Origin: Agromyces italicus DSM 16388
Lineage (GTDB): Bacteria > Actinomycetota > Actinomycetes > Actinomycetales > Microbacteriaceae
Reading direction: 5' to 3'
Assembly: GCF_000421545.1 (NCBI RefSeq)
Contig: NZ_ATXF01000009.1
Location: 62,001-126,000, forward strand
Length of the DNA stretch: 64,000 nucleotides
In this document: in pieces, positions 51,667 to 59,802 of the stretch
Position numbering within the stretch: position 1 is the first letter of the stretch
Layout: every line of letters begins with the position of its first letter
Program-made: the position numbers and the translations under genes
The notes under the pieces: generated by a model
The model's input: only the letters and a program-made list of their open reading frames with translations
Database searches by the model: none
Told to the model about the DNA's origin: nothing

Positions 51667-53103
51667 ATGGAAGAACCCCGGCGACCGGCGCGGCCGACGC
51701 GATCGGCGCAGTCCGCGCTGCACGCGCTGGTTGCCCTCGATCGCGATGTGGCAACGCTCCGTGAGGCGTGGGCCGGCGCGATGCCGGCATGGGGCGCGAT
51801 CGACGGCACGGCTCAGGTCGACCTCGAACAGATGAGCGACCCGGGTCTCATCCGTGTGACCGATGCCCTCGCGAAGACGCGACGCGAGGTCGACGCCATG
51901 CTCGCCCGGGTCGCTGCCGAGGTCGCGAGACGTTCCGGGCCCGAGTTCGGCGAGACCGGGCTCGCGAAGGCGCAGGGGTTCCACAATCCGGTACGGCTCC
52001 TCGCGGCATCCACCGGGGCGTCGCGCACCGACGCGCAGCGGCTGATCGCCGTCGGCACCGCCACCGCCGATCGGCAGACCTTCAGCGGCGAACGCGCACC
52101 CTCGCGACATCCGCATGTGGCAGCCGCTCTCGCGGCGGCGGCGATCGGGCTCGACGCGGCCTCCGCGATCACCTCAATGCTCGATCGGGCGTCGGCGCGG
52201 GCGACTGCCGCGCGAATCGACGTCGTCGAAGCAGCGCTCGTCGGCCTGGCAGCGCAGGTCCCGCTCGAAACCCTCATGCGCGGCGTTCGCGAGGCGGAGG
52301 CGCGGCTCGATCCCGACGGCGTCGAACCCCGCGACGACGACCTCCGCACCGAGCGCTCACTGACGATGCGCGAAGACCGTCACGGCATGGTGCACCTGCA
52401 CGCCTGGCTCGATCCCGAGAGCGCCGCCCCGGTCAAGGCGGCGATCGAGGCCCTCGTCAGCGATGCACTGCGCCGACGCGATCCCGCCGACATCGGCCTC
52501 GCGCCAGTCGTGGAAGACCGACGATCGATCGCGCAGATCCAGGTCGACGCGCTCGCCGCGCTCGCACGCCATACGCTCGGTTGCACGCAGACGCTCACGC
52601 CACTCGCCAAAACCACCGTGATCGTGCGCGTCGACCTCGACACGCTCGTGAGCGGCCTCGGGCACGCCCGCATCGACGGGATCGAGCAGCCCATCTCGGC
52701 CTCCACGGCTCGACGCATGGCCGCCGACGCCGAACTGATTCCCGCCGTGCTCGGCGGCGAGAGCCTCCCGCTCGATCTGGGAAGGTCCGCCCGACTCTTC
52801 ACCAGAGCACAACGCCTCGCCCTCGGCGAGCGCGACGGCGGCTGCGCCTCGTGCGGCCAGAACATCGGCTACGTCGAAGCGCACCACATCAGCTGGTGGG
52901 AGCGAGATGCCGGCCCGACCGACCTCGCGAACGGGGTGATGCTCTGCAGCTTCTGCCATCACAGGATCCACCGCGACGGGTGGAGGATCGACGCGGGCCC
53001 GACCGAAGTGTGGTTCATCCCACCGCCGCACATCGACCCCGATCGATTGCCGCGGCTCGGCGGGCGGGCGCGATTCGCGCTGCCGGTGGACCGAGTGGCG
53101 TGA
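51667..53103 (+). CDS. DUF222 / HNH endonuclease-domain protein
   Basis: A 478-residue protein of the 13E12-like family, multicopy in Microbacteriaceae and mycobacteria. DUF222 fills residues about 20-330 (VTDALAKTRREVDAMLARVAAEVARR, SRTDAQRLIAVG). The C-terminal HNH nuclease is intact: CASCGQ...EAHHISWWERDAGPTDLANG then CSFCHHRIHRDGW, with both CxxC zinc pairs and the His-His/Asn catalytic set. The family may derive from selfish HNH elements, but no intron or intein boundary is visible. CAGGAT-N6-ATG predicts a leaderless start. Confidence 0.9.
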   Translation: MEEPRRPARPTRSAQSALHALVALDRDVATLREAWAGAMPAWGAIDGTAQVDLEQMSDPGLIRVTDALAKTRREVDAMLARVAAEVARRSGPEFGETGLAKAQGFHNPVRLLAASTGASRTDAQRLIAVGTATADRQTFSGERAPSRHPHVAAALAAAAIGLDAASAITSMLDRASARATAARIDVVEAALVGLAAQVPLETLMRGVREAEARLDPDGVEPRDDDLRTERSLTMREDRHGMVHLHAWLDPESAAPVKAAIEALVSDALRRRDPADIGLAPVVEDRRSIAQIQVDALAALARHTLGCTQTLTPLAKTTVIVRVDLDTLVSGLGHARIDGIEQPISASTARRMAADAELIPAVLGGESLPLDLGRSARLFTRAQRLALGERDGGCASCGQNIGYVEAHHISWWERDAGPTDLANGVMLCSFCHHRIHRDGWRIDAGPTEVWFIPPPHIDPDRLPRLGGRARFALPVDRVA

Positions 53104-53411
53104 TCGCGGGCGGGTGCTGCCGAGAGCTCCATGAGCGCCGAGTGCGCTGGGTTCATGGCGCGCCGCGTTCCATCTGTCGCGCCCGCACCGCACGGGCTCG
53201 CCGAGCGACCTCAGTGCCCGGGTCCTTGCGCCGAGCCGGCCCCGACGCGTCCGCGAAGCGCTTCGGCAGGCTGTCGTTGACAGTCCGATCATCGCGCGTC
53301 GGACCGCTGCCGGCGCACGCGCTTTCGGCGGTCATCGTGGGCCCCGGCGGCCCAGGCTCGTACCCATCGCGGCGTTTCATCGCGAATGCGCCGGTAGCGC
53401 GGCGGGCGGCG
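53104..53411. other. 308-bp intergenic region without a recognised gene
   Basis: Short frames here have poor codon use and no ribosome binding site. The only structure seen is a small hairpin around 53338-53354 (GGGCCC/CGGCCCAGG type). It may hold the 3' end of the HNH transcript. Confidence 0.5.
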
Positions 53412-53573
53412 TCAGCGCTTGCCGCCGTCGACCCACCTCGTGTGCGCACGGAGCCCGTGGAACACGCCCTGACGAATGACCAAGTAGAGAAGCAGCAGAC
53501 CGATGATCGTTCCAAGAATGAATGCCGCCCATGAGGCGACAGTCGCCAGAATCATCTGCTGCCCGATATCCAC
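53412..53573 (-). CDS. Small single-span membrane protein
   Basis: A 53-residue protein: VASWAAFILGTIIGLLLLYLVI as one span, then a basic end RQGVFHGLRAHTRWVDGGKR. GTG 53573 is chosen because TACGGT lies seven bases upstream; ATG 53555 is the alternative. No family is recognised. Confidence 0.45.
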   Translation of the reverse strand: MDIGQQMILATVASWAAFILGTIIGLLLLYLVIRQGVFHGLRAHTRWVDGGKR

Positions 53574-53671
53574 AACTGCAACCGTACTGCCCGAAGACGC
53601 CACCAGGCGCGACGCCCGCGTGATCGAGCTCCACACGCACCGCCGCCGCCGCCGCTTGCTACCGTGGCCGG

Positions 53672-54946
53672 ATGGAGGAGCAGCTCGCACCCGTCCTCGA
53701 CCACCTCGACCGGGTAGACCCGGGCGAGATCGTCGGCGCCTACCTGTACGGCTCCGCCCAGTCGGGCGGGCTCCGCCCCGACAGCGACCTCGACCTCCTC
53801 GTGCTGACACGACGGTCGCTCACCCGCGACGAGCGCGAGGCGCTGACGCAGGTGCTGCTCGACGCCTCGAGCGGGTCGGCGCACTCCCGTACGCTCTCGG
53901 ACGGCACGGCCGGCCGGCCGCTCGAACTCACGTGCGTCGTCATCGGCGCGAATCGCCGGTGGCCTGATCCGGCCGAGCACGACTTCCAGTTCGGCGAGTG
54001 GATGCGCGCCGACATCCAGGGCGGCCATACCCTGGAGCCGACCATCGACCCCGACGTGCCGATCCTGCTCACGACGGCGCAGACCGCGCACCGGGTGCTG
54101 CGAGGCCGCCCGCTCGCCGAGGTCGTCGACCGGGTTCCGCCCGGCGAGCTGCGCGAGGCGATGCTCGCGAGCATCCCCGACATCCTCGGTGAGATCGTCG
54201 GCGACGAGCGCAACACGCTGCTCGCGTTCGCGCGCATCGTCACGACGCTGCGCACGGGCGAGATCGTGCCGAAGGATGTCGCGGCCGCATCGGCGGCGAC
54301 CACGCTGGCGCCGAGAGACCGGATGCTCCTCGAGCGCGCACGGGCGGGCTACCTCGGCGAGGTTGACGACGACTGGACGGGCTTCGCCGACGAGGTCACC
54401 GCGCTCTCCCACGCGCTGGCGGCGCAGGCGCACGAACTGGCGGCCCCGGGAGTGATGCCGAACGCCCCCATCGACCACGACGCCGCCCTCTCGATGTGGT
54501 CCGAGTACCGCGCCGCGCACCCGGCGATCGCGACCGACGCCGAGACGCCATCGGTCGAGCGGTTCGGCGATCACCCCGAACTGACCGACGGACTGCTCGC
54601 GCTCGTGCTCGACGGCACGAAGCGTGCGACCGCGACCCTCGTCGCCGAGTTCGCAGCCGAGCGTCAGCCGCTCCCCCGCATCGGCAGCCACTGGATCGCG
54701 TGCGACTCGACCGGCGCGCCCCGCGTCATCCTGCGCAGCACCGAGCTGCGCGTCGGGCCGTTCACCAGCGTCGACGCCGCCTTCGCGCACGATGAAGGCG
54801 AAGACGACCGCTCGCTCGACTCCTGGCGCGAGAACCACGCGAGATATTGGCAGCGCACCGCAGCGACGATCGGCATCGACTGGACCGAGCAGCACGAGGT
54901 CGTCTTCGAACGGTTCAGCGTCGTCTGGCCGCCCGAGGCCGTCTGA
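53672..54946 (+). CDS. AadA-like aminoglycoside nucleotidyltransferase fused to an ASCH domain
   Basis: A 424-residue fusion. Residues 1-255 are an ANT(3'')/ANT(9)-type nucleotidyltransferase: LYGSAQSGGLRPDSDLDLLV with catalytic Asp39 and Asp41, and the helical DUF4111 end SIPDILGEIVGDERNTLLAF then GEIVPKDVAA and RARAGYLGEVDDDW. Residues about 275-424 are an ASCH domain (FGDHPELTDGLLALVLDGTKRAT, RIGSHWIACDSTGAP, DAAFAHDEGEDDRSLDSWRE), an RNA- or nucleoside-binding PUA-like fold. TACCGT-N6-ATG predicts leaderless initiation. Typical AadA proteins end at about 260 residues, so the fusion is unusual; spectinomycin/streptomycin modification is possible but unproven. Confidence 0.85.
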   Translation: MEEQLAPVLDHLDRVDPGEIVGAYLYGSAQSGGLRPDSDLDLLVLTRRSLTRDEREALTQVLLDASSGSAHSRTLSDGTAGRPLELTCVVIGANRRWPDPAEHDFQFGEWMRADIQGGHTLEPTIDPDVPILLTTAQTAHRVLRGRPLAEVVDRVPPGELREAMLASIPDILGEIVGDERNTLLAFARIVTTLRTGEIVPKDVAAASAATTLAPRDRMLLERARAGYLGEVDDDWTGFADEVTALSHALAAQAHELAAPGVMPNAPIDHDAALSMWSEYRAAHPAIATDAETPSVERFGDHPELTDGLLALVLDGTKRATATLVAEFAAERQPLPRIGSHWIACDSTGAPRVILRSTELRVGPFTSVDAAFAHDEGEDDRSLDSWRENHARYWQRTAATIGIDWTEQHEVVFERFSVVWPPEAV

Positions 54947-54976
54947 GACCGAATCGTCGAACCCGCGCTGACGACG

Positions 54977-55483
54977 TCACGCCCGCTCGAGCGGGGCTGT
55001 CCGGAGATCTCGAACGAGCCGCGGAGTGCGCCACTGCCCGATGGTCGCGATCCACGTGGCGACGGGGTATGCCAGGCGCACCACGAAATAGTTGACGTAC
55101 TCGAGCAGGCCGAACAACCAGATGGCCGACACGACGAGCGCGGCGCCGACGGAATCGGGCCACCACGCGATCACTCCGAGGAGGCCCAGTGCCAGCATCA
55201 CCGGATCCGCCGCCCGGAACACGCGGTACACCCCGGCCCATGCAGCGGGCATCGGCCGGTGTTCCACCCAGCTGCGTGCCGCGAGCCAGTACACGCCCGC
55301 CTGCACGAGGATGACGAGCAACGGGATGAGTGCCGACCACAACGCAATGGAACCCGAACCGCCCCCGAGTCCCGGCGCGACCACGAGCGCGGCGACGACC
55401 GCGAAGACGAGCGCGGCGGCCAGCTCACCCAGACCGAGGCTCAAGTACTTCCGGCGCAGCACTCGTCGCCGTTCGGTTGACAC
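54977..55483 (-). CDS. Membrane protein of unknown function
   Basis: A 168-residue protein with four or five spans (LAAALVFAVVAALVVAPGLG; IALWSALIPLLVILVQAGVYW; PVMLALGLLGVIAWW; AALVVSAIWLFGLLEYVNYF). GTG 55483 is chosen because TATCCT lies exactly six bases upstream. EYVNYFVVRLAYPVATW near the C-terminus is the most conserved-looking stretch. No function is known. Confidence 0.65.
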   Translation of the reverse strand: MSTERRRVLRRKYLSLGLGELAAALVFAVVAALVVAPGLGGGSGSIALWSALIPLLVILVQAGVYWLAARSWVEHRPMPAAWAGVYRVFRAADPVMLALGLLGVIAWWPDSVGAALVVSAIWLFGLLEYVNYFVVRLAYPVATWIATIGQWRTPRLVRDLRTAPLERA

Positions 55484-55582
55484 CCGGACAGGATACCGGC
55501 GCGCACCGCCCACGCTCCGAATTCGCAGTGAGGGCTAGGGCTTCCGGCGAGTCGCGCGTAGATTGCGTTATATCGCGTTTCA

Positions 55583-55604
55583 GGCCTGGCTGCGGCGCCA
55601 GGCC
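55583..55604 (+). promoter_or_regulatory. Hairpin in the leader of the psp operon
   Basis: GGCCTGGC (55583-55590), 6-nt loop, GCCAGGCC (55597-55604), perfect. It is about 94 bp before the pspM-like start and is not followed by T residues, so a regulatory leader or the end of an upstream transcript is possible. Confidence 0.5.
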
Positions 55605-55697
55605 ACGGCTCGACGAAGGCGGGGACATGAAGGTGGATCACGAACGACGGCTCGTCACGAACGACGCGCTCGGACGCGCCGACGGGAGGTGGGAACC

Positions 55698-56354
55698 GTG
55701 GAGGTACTGCTCTGGATGTTCATCGCGTTCCTGATCCTCGTCGCCGTCTCGATCACGACAGTCGTGCTCGCGCTGCGGGCGATCTCCCGGCGGATCCGCC
55801 GGAACCGCGCGGTCGCCGCGACGGCGCTGCGCACGCGGGCCGGTTTCAGCCGGGGTCCGCGCCGGAAGGTGCTCGCGCTGCGCGTGCAGCTCGCCGACAC
55901 GCTCGACAGCGGGCGGGCGGCGATCGATCTCGCCGAGCAGAGCGGCGGCGCGCACGGCGAGCTCCCTCGGCTCTTCGCTCGCATCAGGGCAGAGGGCGGC
56001 GCGCTCGACCTCCAGCTCCGCCTGCTCGAGAGCGAGAGCGCACCGTCGGTGCTCGCGGTCGAACTGCCACTCGCCGCCGATCGCGTCGAGCAGGTGACGG
56101 CGCTCGTGCGCCGCCTGCGCGCCGCCGTCGCGTCGGGCCTCGCCGGCTCCACCGACGACACGCTCGGCACCCTCCACTCCGAGATGGAGCGCGAGGTCGC
56201 CGCCCTCGCCGCGGGGGTGCAGGAGCTGCAGCGCCTCAACCGTCGCGACGAGGTCGTCGCCCCCACCCGCTTGCCGGCACGACCGCAGACGCGTTCCGCG
56301 AGCGCCGTGCGCCGCCCGAATCCGACGTTCGACCTGAAGGAGAACCGACCATGA
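55698..56354 (+). CDS. PspM-like membrane partner of PspA
   Basis: A 218-residue protein: one N-terminal span (LLWMFIAFLILVAVSITTVVLAL), a basic stop-transfer (RAISRRIRRNR) and a long helical cytoplasmic part (LRVQLADTLDSGRAAIDLAEQ...REVAALAAGVQELQRLNRRD). Ribosome binding site GGGAGGTG before GTG 55698. Its stop overlaps the pspA start by four bases. In mycobacteria a membrane protein next to pspA (PspM) recruits it, so this is called PspM-like from position and topology, not clear sequence identity. Confidence 0.7.
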   Translation: MEVLLWMFIAFLILVAVSITTVVLALRAISRRIRRNRAVAATALRTRAGFSRGPRRKVLALRVQLADTLDSGRAAIDLAEQSGGAHGELPRLFARIRAEGGALDLQLRLLESESAPSVLAVELPLAADRVEQVTALVRRLRAAVASGLAGSTDDTLGTLHSEMEREVAALAAGVQELQRLNRRDEVVAPTRLPARPQTRSASAVRRPNPTFDLKENRP

Positions 56355-57127
56355 GCGACAACACCTCGCGCGTCCGCACCATCTTCCGCAGCAAGACCAA
56401 GAAGGCCCTCGACAAGATCGAGGACCCGCGCGAAACCCTCGATGACAGCTACGAGCAGCAGCTGAAACTGCTTCAGCAGGTGCGCCAGGCGGTCGCCGAC
56501 GTCGCGACGGCGAAGAAGCGCGTCGATCTGCAGGGGCAGGAGATGGGCACCCGGTACCAGCGCCTCGGCGAGCAGGCCCGCGAGGCGATGGCGCAGGGGC
56601 GCGAAGACCTCGCCCGGGCGGCCCTCGAGCGGCGGGCCCTGCTCGAGTCCCAGGTCGCCAAGCTCCAGGACCAGTACAGCGCCATGCAGCAGCAGACCGC
56701 GCAGCTGCAACAGCGCGAGCGTCAGCTGTCCGAGCAGGTCGCCGCATTCCGCATCGAGAAGGAGACGATCAAGGCGACGTACACCGCCTCCGAAGCGCAG
56801 GTGAAGGCGAACGAAGCCGTCGCCGGCATCGGGTCGAGCATCGACGACGTCGGCGCCGGCCTCGAGCGCGCCCGCGACCGGGTCGCGCAGATGCAGGCGC
56901 GCGCCGCTGCGACCGATGAACTGCTCGCGAGCGGCGCGCTGAAAGACCTCACCGCCGCTCCCGACGCCGACATCGAACGCCAGCTCGCGGTGCTCTCGGC
57001 GAAGGCCGAGGTCGATCGCCAGCTCCAGTCGATGAAGCACGATGGCTCGCCGGGCGGCGGGCCGCAGCAGCACCGCGATGGCCCCGACGGGTGGCTGAGC
57101 ATCGGGCAGGGATCGACGACGCCCTGA
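56351..57127 (+). CDS. pspA: PspA/IM30 family envelope-stress protein
   Basis: A 258-residue, almost wholly helical protein with long coiled coils, as in PspA/Vipp1: DPRETLDDSYEQQLKLLQQV (the DPxxxLxxxxxx motif of the first helices), DVATAKKRVDLQGQE, ALERRALLESQVAKLQDQYS. PspA polymerises on damaged membranes and preserves the proton gradient. In M. tuberculosis pspA is controlled by ClgR; a ClgR/PopR-like gene lies at 3056-3427, but I see no clear binding motif upstream. The last 35 residues are a polar tail. Confidence 0.9.
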   Translation: MSDNTSRVRTIFRSKTKKALDKIEDPRETLDDSYEQQLKLLQQVRQAVADVATAKKRVDLQGQEMGTRYQRLGEQAREAMAQGREDLARAALERRALLESQVAKLQDQYSAMQQQTAQLQQRERQLSEQVAAFRIEKETIKATYTASEAQVKANEAVAGIGSSIDDVGAGLERARDRVAQMQARAAATDELLASGALKDLTAAPDADIERQLAVLSAKAEVDRQLQSMKHDGSPGGGPQQHRDGPDGWLSIGQGSTTP

Positions 57128-57188
57128 GGTAGCGGAGAAGCGTTGCCGACTGCCACGATGCCAGTACACCGAGGTGACGGGAGAATCG

Positions 57189-57677
57189 ATGGCCGAGACG
57201 ATCGACCGCCCAGCATCGCTCTCGACCCTGCCCGGCGCGACGGTCATCCGCCGCATCCGGAGGATGGCCTTCGCGGCGCTGGGCACGGCGCTCGTCTATT
57301 CGGTCATCGGCGCGGCGACCCGAGGCGGATGCGTGGGCGGCTCGACCGCCGACGGCTTCATGGAGGTGAACGGCAGCGCCGCCGACATCACTCCGACGTG
57401 CGTGCAACTCACCCTGCGGCCGAGCTGGATCGTGTTCGTCGCGATCGCCGTGACGGTCATCGTGGCGATCACCCTCATCCTCCGGCCCGGGCGGTCGGAG
57501 GCATCCGCCCTCCGCATCATCGACCGCGCGGTCGCCGTCATGATCGCCGGCACGCTCGCCTGGGCGGCGTTGACGATGGTCTCGTTCTTCGCGATCCCGC
57601 TCGACCCCCCGAGCCCAGGTGAACCCTTCATGATCCCGTTCACGCTCGGCCAGGTCGAGGTCGACCTCACTCCGTAG
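57189..57677 (+). CDS. Membrane protein of unknown function
   Basis: A 162-residue protein with three spans (FAALGTALVYSVIGAAT; WIVFVAIAVTVIVAITLIL; VAVMIAGTLAWAALTMVSFF) and an external loop after the first containing two cysteines (RGGCVGGS, ITPTCVQL), perhaps a disulfide. GGGAGA precedes ATG 57189. It follows pspA by 61 bp and may be cotranscribed; no family is recognised. Confidence 0.7.
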   Translation: MAETIDRPASLSTLPGATVIRRIRRMAFAALGTALVYSVIGAATRGGCVGGSTADGFMEVNGSAADITPTCVQLTLRPSWIVFVAIAVTVIVAITLILRPGRSEASALRIIDRAVAVMIAGTLAWAALTMVSFFAIPLDPPSPGEPFMIPFTLGQVEVDLTP

Positions 57678-57687
57678 GAGGGTCATC

Positions 57688-58110
57688 ATGGTGAGCGCGC
57701 CGATCATCTACGAGACCACGCACCAAGTGGGCTTCTCCGAGCTCGACCCCTTCCAGCACTTGAGCACGGGCAACTACGCAAGGTACTTCACCGACCAACG
57801 CATGGAGGGCCTGGCGAAGAACGCCGGCTGGAACCTGCCGACGCTCAGCACCCTCGGGTTCATGACCTGGGTGCGTCGCATGGAGGTCGACTTCCTGCGC
57901 CCCGTCGACGGCGACCAGTCGGTCACGATCACCTCATTCGTGCGCGAGTTCCGCGGGCACGACGCGATCATCGAATGCACGATGACGGATGCCTCGGGCA
58001 CGACCGTCGCCACCTGCCTCATGATCGTGGCCTACGTCGACGCCCGCACGCGGCGCGGCGCCGACTGGCCCGCCGAGCTGCAGGCGCTGTTCTTCGAACC
58101 GGCAGAGTGA
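57688..58110 (+). CDS. Acyl-CoA thioesterase, hotdog fold (4HBT type)
   Basis: A 140-residue hotdog protein: HQVGFSELDPFQHLSTGNYARYFTD, in which SELDPFQHLSTGNY corresponds to the family motif with the catalytic acid (D/E-x-x-x-H-x-N), VRRMEVDFLRPV, and IIECTMTDASGTTVATCLMIVAYVD. It hydrolyses acyl-CoA or acyl-carrier thioesters of unknown chain type. GGAGGG precedes the ATG, only 10 bp after the previous stop, so the two are probably cotranscribed. Confidence 0.87.
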   Translation: MVSAPIIYETTHQVGFSELDPFQHLSTGNYARYFTDQRMEGLAKNAGWNLPTLSTLGFMTWVRRMEVDFLRPVDGDQSVTITSFVREFRGHDAIIECTMTDASGTTVATCLMIVAYVDARTRRGADWPAELQALFFEPAE

Positions 58111-58171
58111 CGGTGGCGCGACGCAACCGACGTGTCGCTCACGAAGGGGCATCGCTCCGGCTGGACCCGAA

Positions 58172-58522
58172 CTACGCCCAGCCCAGCTCGCCCAGCCTGG
58201 TGTCATCGAGCCCGAAGTAGTGACCGATCTCGTGCACGAGCGTGATGCGCACCCGCGTGCGCAGCGCATCGAGGTCGGCGCTGTGCGCCTGCATGTTGTT
58301 CTTGAACAGGGTGATGCGGTCGGGCAGCTCGCCGTAGCCGTACACCCCGCGCGTCTTCAGCGGACGCCCGCTGTACAGGCCGTACAGCCGCGGCCGCTCC
58401 CCCGGCGGCTGGTTCGCGATGAGGATCGCGACGTTCTCGACGCCCCGCACCATGTCGTCGGGCAGCGCATCGAACACCTCGGAGACCATCTGCTCGAAGT
58501 CGTCGTCGGAGATCTCGACCAT
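58172..58522 (-). CDS. Minimal metallopeptidase (zincin, DUF1025-type)
   Basis: A 116-residue protein with the active-site helix VHEIGHYFGLDD (His97, Glu98, His101, Asp107) at its C-terminus, the layout of the smallest zincins, and LPDRITLFKNNMQ before it. It is complete at this length. Natural substrates are unknown. CAGAAT-N6-ATG predicts a leaderless start. Confidence 0.9.
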   Translation of the reverse strand: MVEISDDDFEQMVSEVFDALPDDMVRGVENVAILIANQPPGERPRLYGLYSGRPLKTRGVYGYGELPDRITLFKNNMQAHSADLDALRTRVRITLVHEIGHYFGLDDTRLGELGWA

Positions 58523-58575
58523 GCGGCAATTCTGCCCGGTTCGGTCGCCGAGCGCCCGCGGCCTAGACTCGCCGG

Positions 58576-58875
58576 ATGACCGACGCCCCCGCCACCCGCC
58601 GCATCGAGCTGACGCTGCACAAGCCCTGGTTCGCGCTCTACTGGGGCGTCAAGCCGACCCTCGTCATCGACGGCCGCGGCCAGCCGAGCCAGTGGGGAGT
58701 CGGCACCTGGCAGGTTCGCGCCGACGAGCCGGCGGTCATCGGAGCCTACGTCTTCAACCGCGTGTGGCGCTTCGGCACGGCCGAGTTCGCGCTCGCCCCG
58801 GGGCATCCAGCAGCGCTCGTCTATCGGGCCCCCGCCCTGCCCTTCCTTCGCGGGCGCTTGCGCCCCGCGGCATAG
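58576..58875 (+). CDS. Conserved hypothetical protein
   Basis: A 99-residue soluble, beta-rich protein: RIELTLHKPWFALYWGVKPTLVIDGRGQPSQ split as a strand pair, GVGTWQVRADEPAVIGAYVFNRVWRFG and ALVYRAPALPFLRGRL. No family with known function. TAGACT lies exactly six bases before the ATG, supporting a real leaderless gene. It converges on terC with a 1-bp gap. Confidence 0.65.
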   Translation: MTDAPATRRIELTLHKPWFALYWGVKPTLVIDGRGQPSQWGVGTWQVRADEPAVIGAYVFNRVWRFGTAEFALAPGHPAALVYRAPALPFLRGRLRPAA

Positions 58876-58876
58876 C

Positions 58877-59773
58877 TCAGCCGAGCCCGGCGCGCTCCTC
58901 CGAGGCATCCCGCTCGCCCTCGACGGGGCGGTTCGAGAGGCCGACCGAGCCCGCCCCGGGTTCGCCCTTCGACAGCGCCGCCGACACCGCGACCGACTCG
59001 TCGACGTCGGGGTACTGCGGGCGCAGCTGCACGGGCTCGCGCCGGCGCTCCTCGCGCTTCGCCTTGCGCGAGGAGGCGATGAGGTTCAGCGCCTCGACGA
59101 GGATCGCGAACGCCATCGGCGCGTAGATGAGCGCCTTGTCGATGTGCACGCCGAAGCCCTCGGCGATGAGGAACACGCCGATCAGCAGCAGGAACGAGAG
59201 GGCGAGCATCTTCACCGTGGGGTGGCGGTTCACGAAGGTGAAGATGAAGCGCGCCGCGAACAGCATGAGGCCGAACGACAGCACCACGACCGTCACGATC
59301 ACGACGAGATTCTCGGTCATGCCGACCGCCGTGATCACCGAGTCGAGCGAGAACACGATGTCGAGCGCGAGGATCTGCGCAAGCACCGAGCCGAAGGTGA
59401 TCTTCTTCGGCGCCGCGCCGTGCTCCTCTTCGGCACCCTCGAGCTTGTGGTGGATCTCGGTGACCGCCTTGTACACGAGGAAGAGGCCGCCGGCGATCAG
59501 GATGAAGTCCTTCACCGAGAAGCCCATACCCCACAATTCGAGGACGTCCTCCTTCAACGTGATGATCCAGCCCGCGAAGAACACGAGGATGACCCGGATC
59601 ACCATCGCGAGCGTCAGGCCGAGGTTGCGTGCCCTGGCCTGCTGCGCCTTCGGGAGCTTCGACGCGAGGATCGAGATGAAGATGACGTTGTCGACGCCCA
59701 GGACGATCTCGAGCACGAACAGCGTGACGAAGACGGCGATCAGGTCGGGCGTGAAGGCGAAAGAGAAGTCCAC
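58877..59773 (-). CDS. TerC-family membrane protein
   Basis: A 298-residue protein with seven spans and the two TerC acid motifs, LEIVLGVDNVIFI (about residues 20-32) and ALDIVFSLDSVITAVG (about 145-160), whose aspartates lie in the membrane and probably bind Mn2+. TerC/MeeF-type proteins export manganese to secreted enzymes. The last 75 residues are a charged tail. TAGCAT-N6-GTG predicts its own leaderless promoter despite only 29 bp to the upstream sigma gene. No yybP-ykoY riboswitch is present. Confidence 0.9.
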   Translation of the reverse strand: MDFSFAFTPDLIAVFVTLFVLEIVLGVDNVIFISILASKLPKAQQARARNLGLTLAMVIRVILVFFAGWIITLKEDVLELWGMGFSVKDFILIAGGLFLVYKAVTEIHHKLEGAEEEHGAAPKKITFGSVLAQILALDIVFSLDSVITAVGMTENLVVIVTVVVLSFGLMLFAARFIFTFVNRHPTVKMLALSFLLLIGVFLIAEGFGVHIDKALIYAPMAFAILVEALNLIASSRKAKREERRREPVQLRPQYPDVDESVAVSAALSKGEPGAGSVGLSNRPVEGERDASEERAGLG

Positions 59774-59802
59774 CCGCTCATGCTAGGGGGCGCGACCCCT
59801 GA

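Noticed and set aside
51667..53103. DUF222/HNH gene as a homing endonuclease or intein
   Set aside because: No host gene is interrupted and the DUF222-HNH layout is a common stand-alone family in these bacteria.
55560..55700. ClgR box upstream of the psp operon
   Set aside because: CGC/GCG half-sites occur (for example CGCGTAGATTGCG) but their spacing does not fit the known ClgR motif as I remember it.
59774..59802. yybP-ykoY manganese riboswitch before terC
   Set aside because: Only 29 bp separate terC from the sigma gene and a leaderless -10 is present; no room or sequence for the riboswitch.
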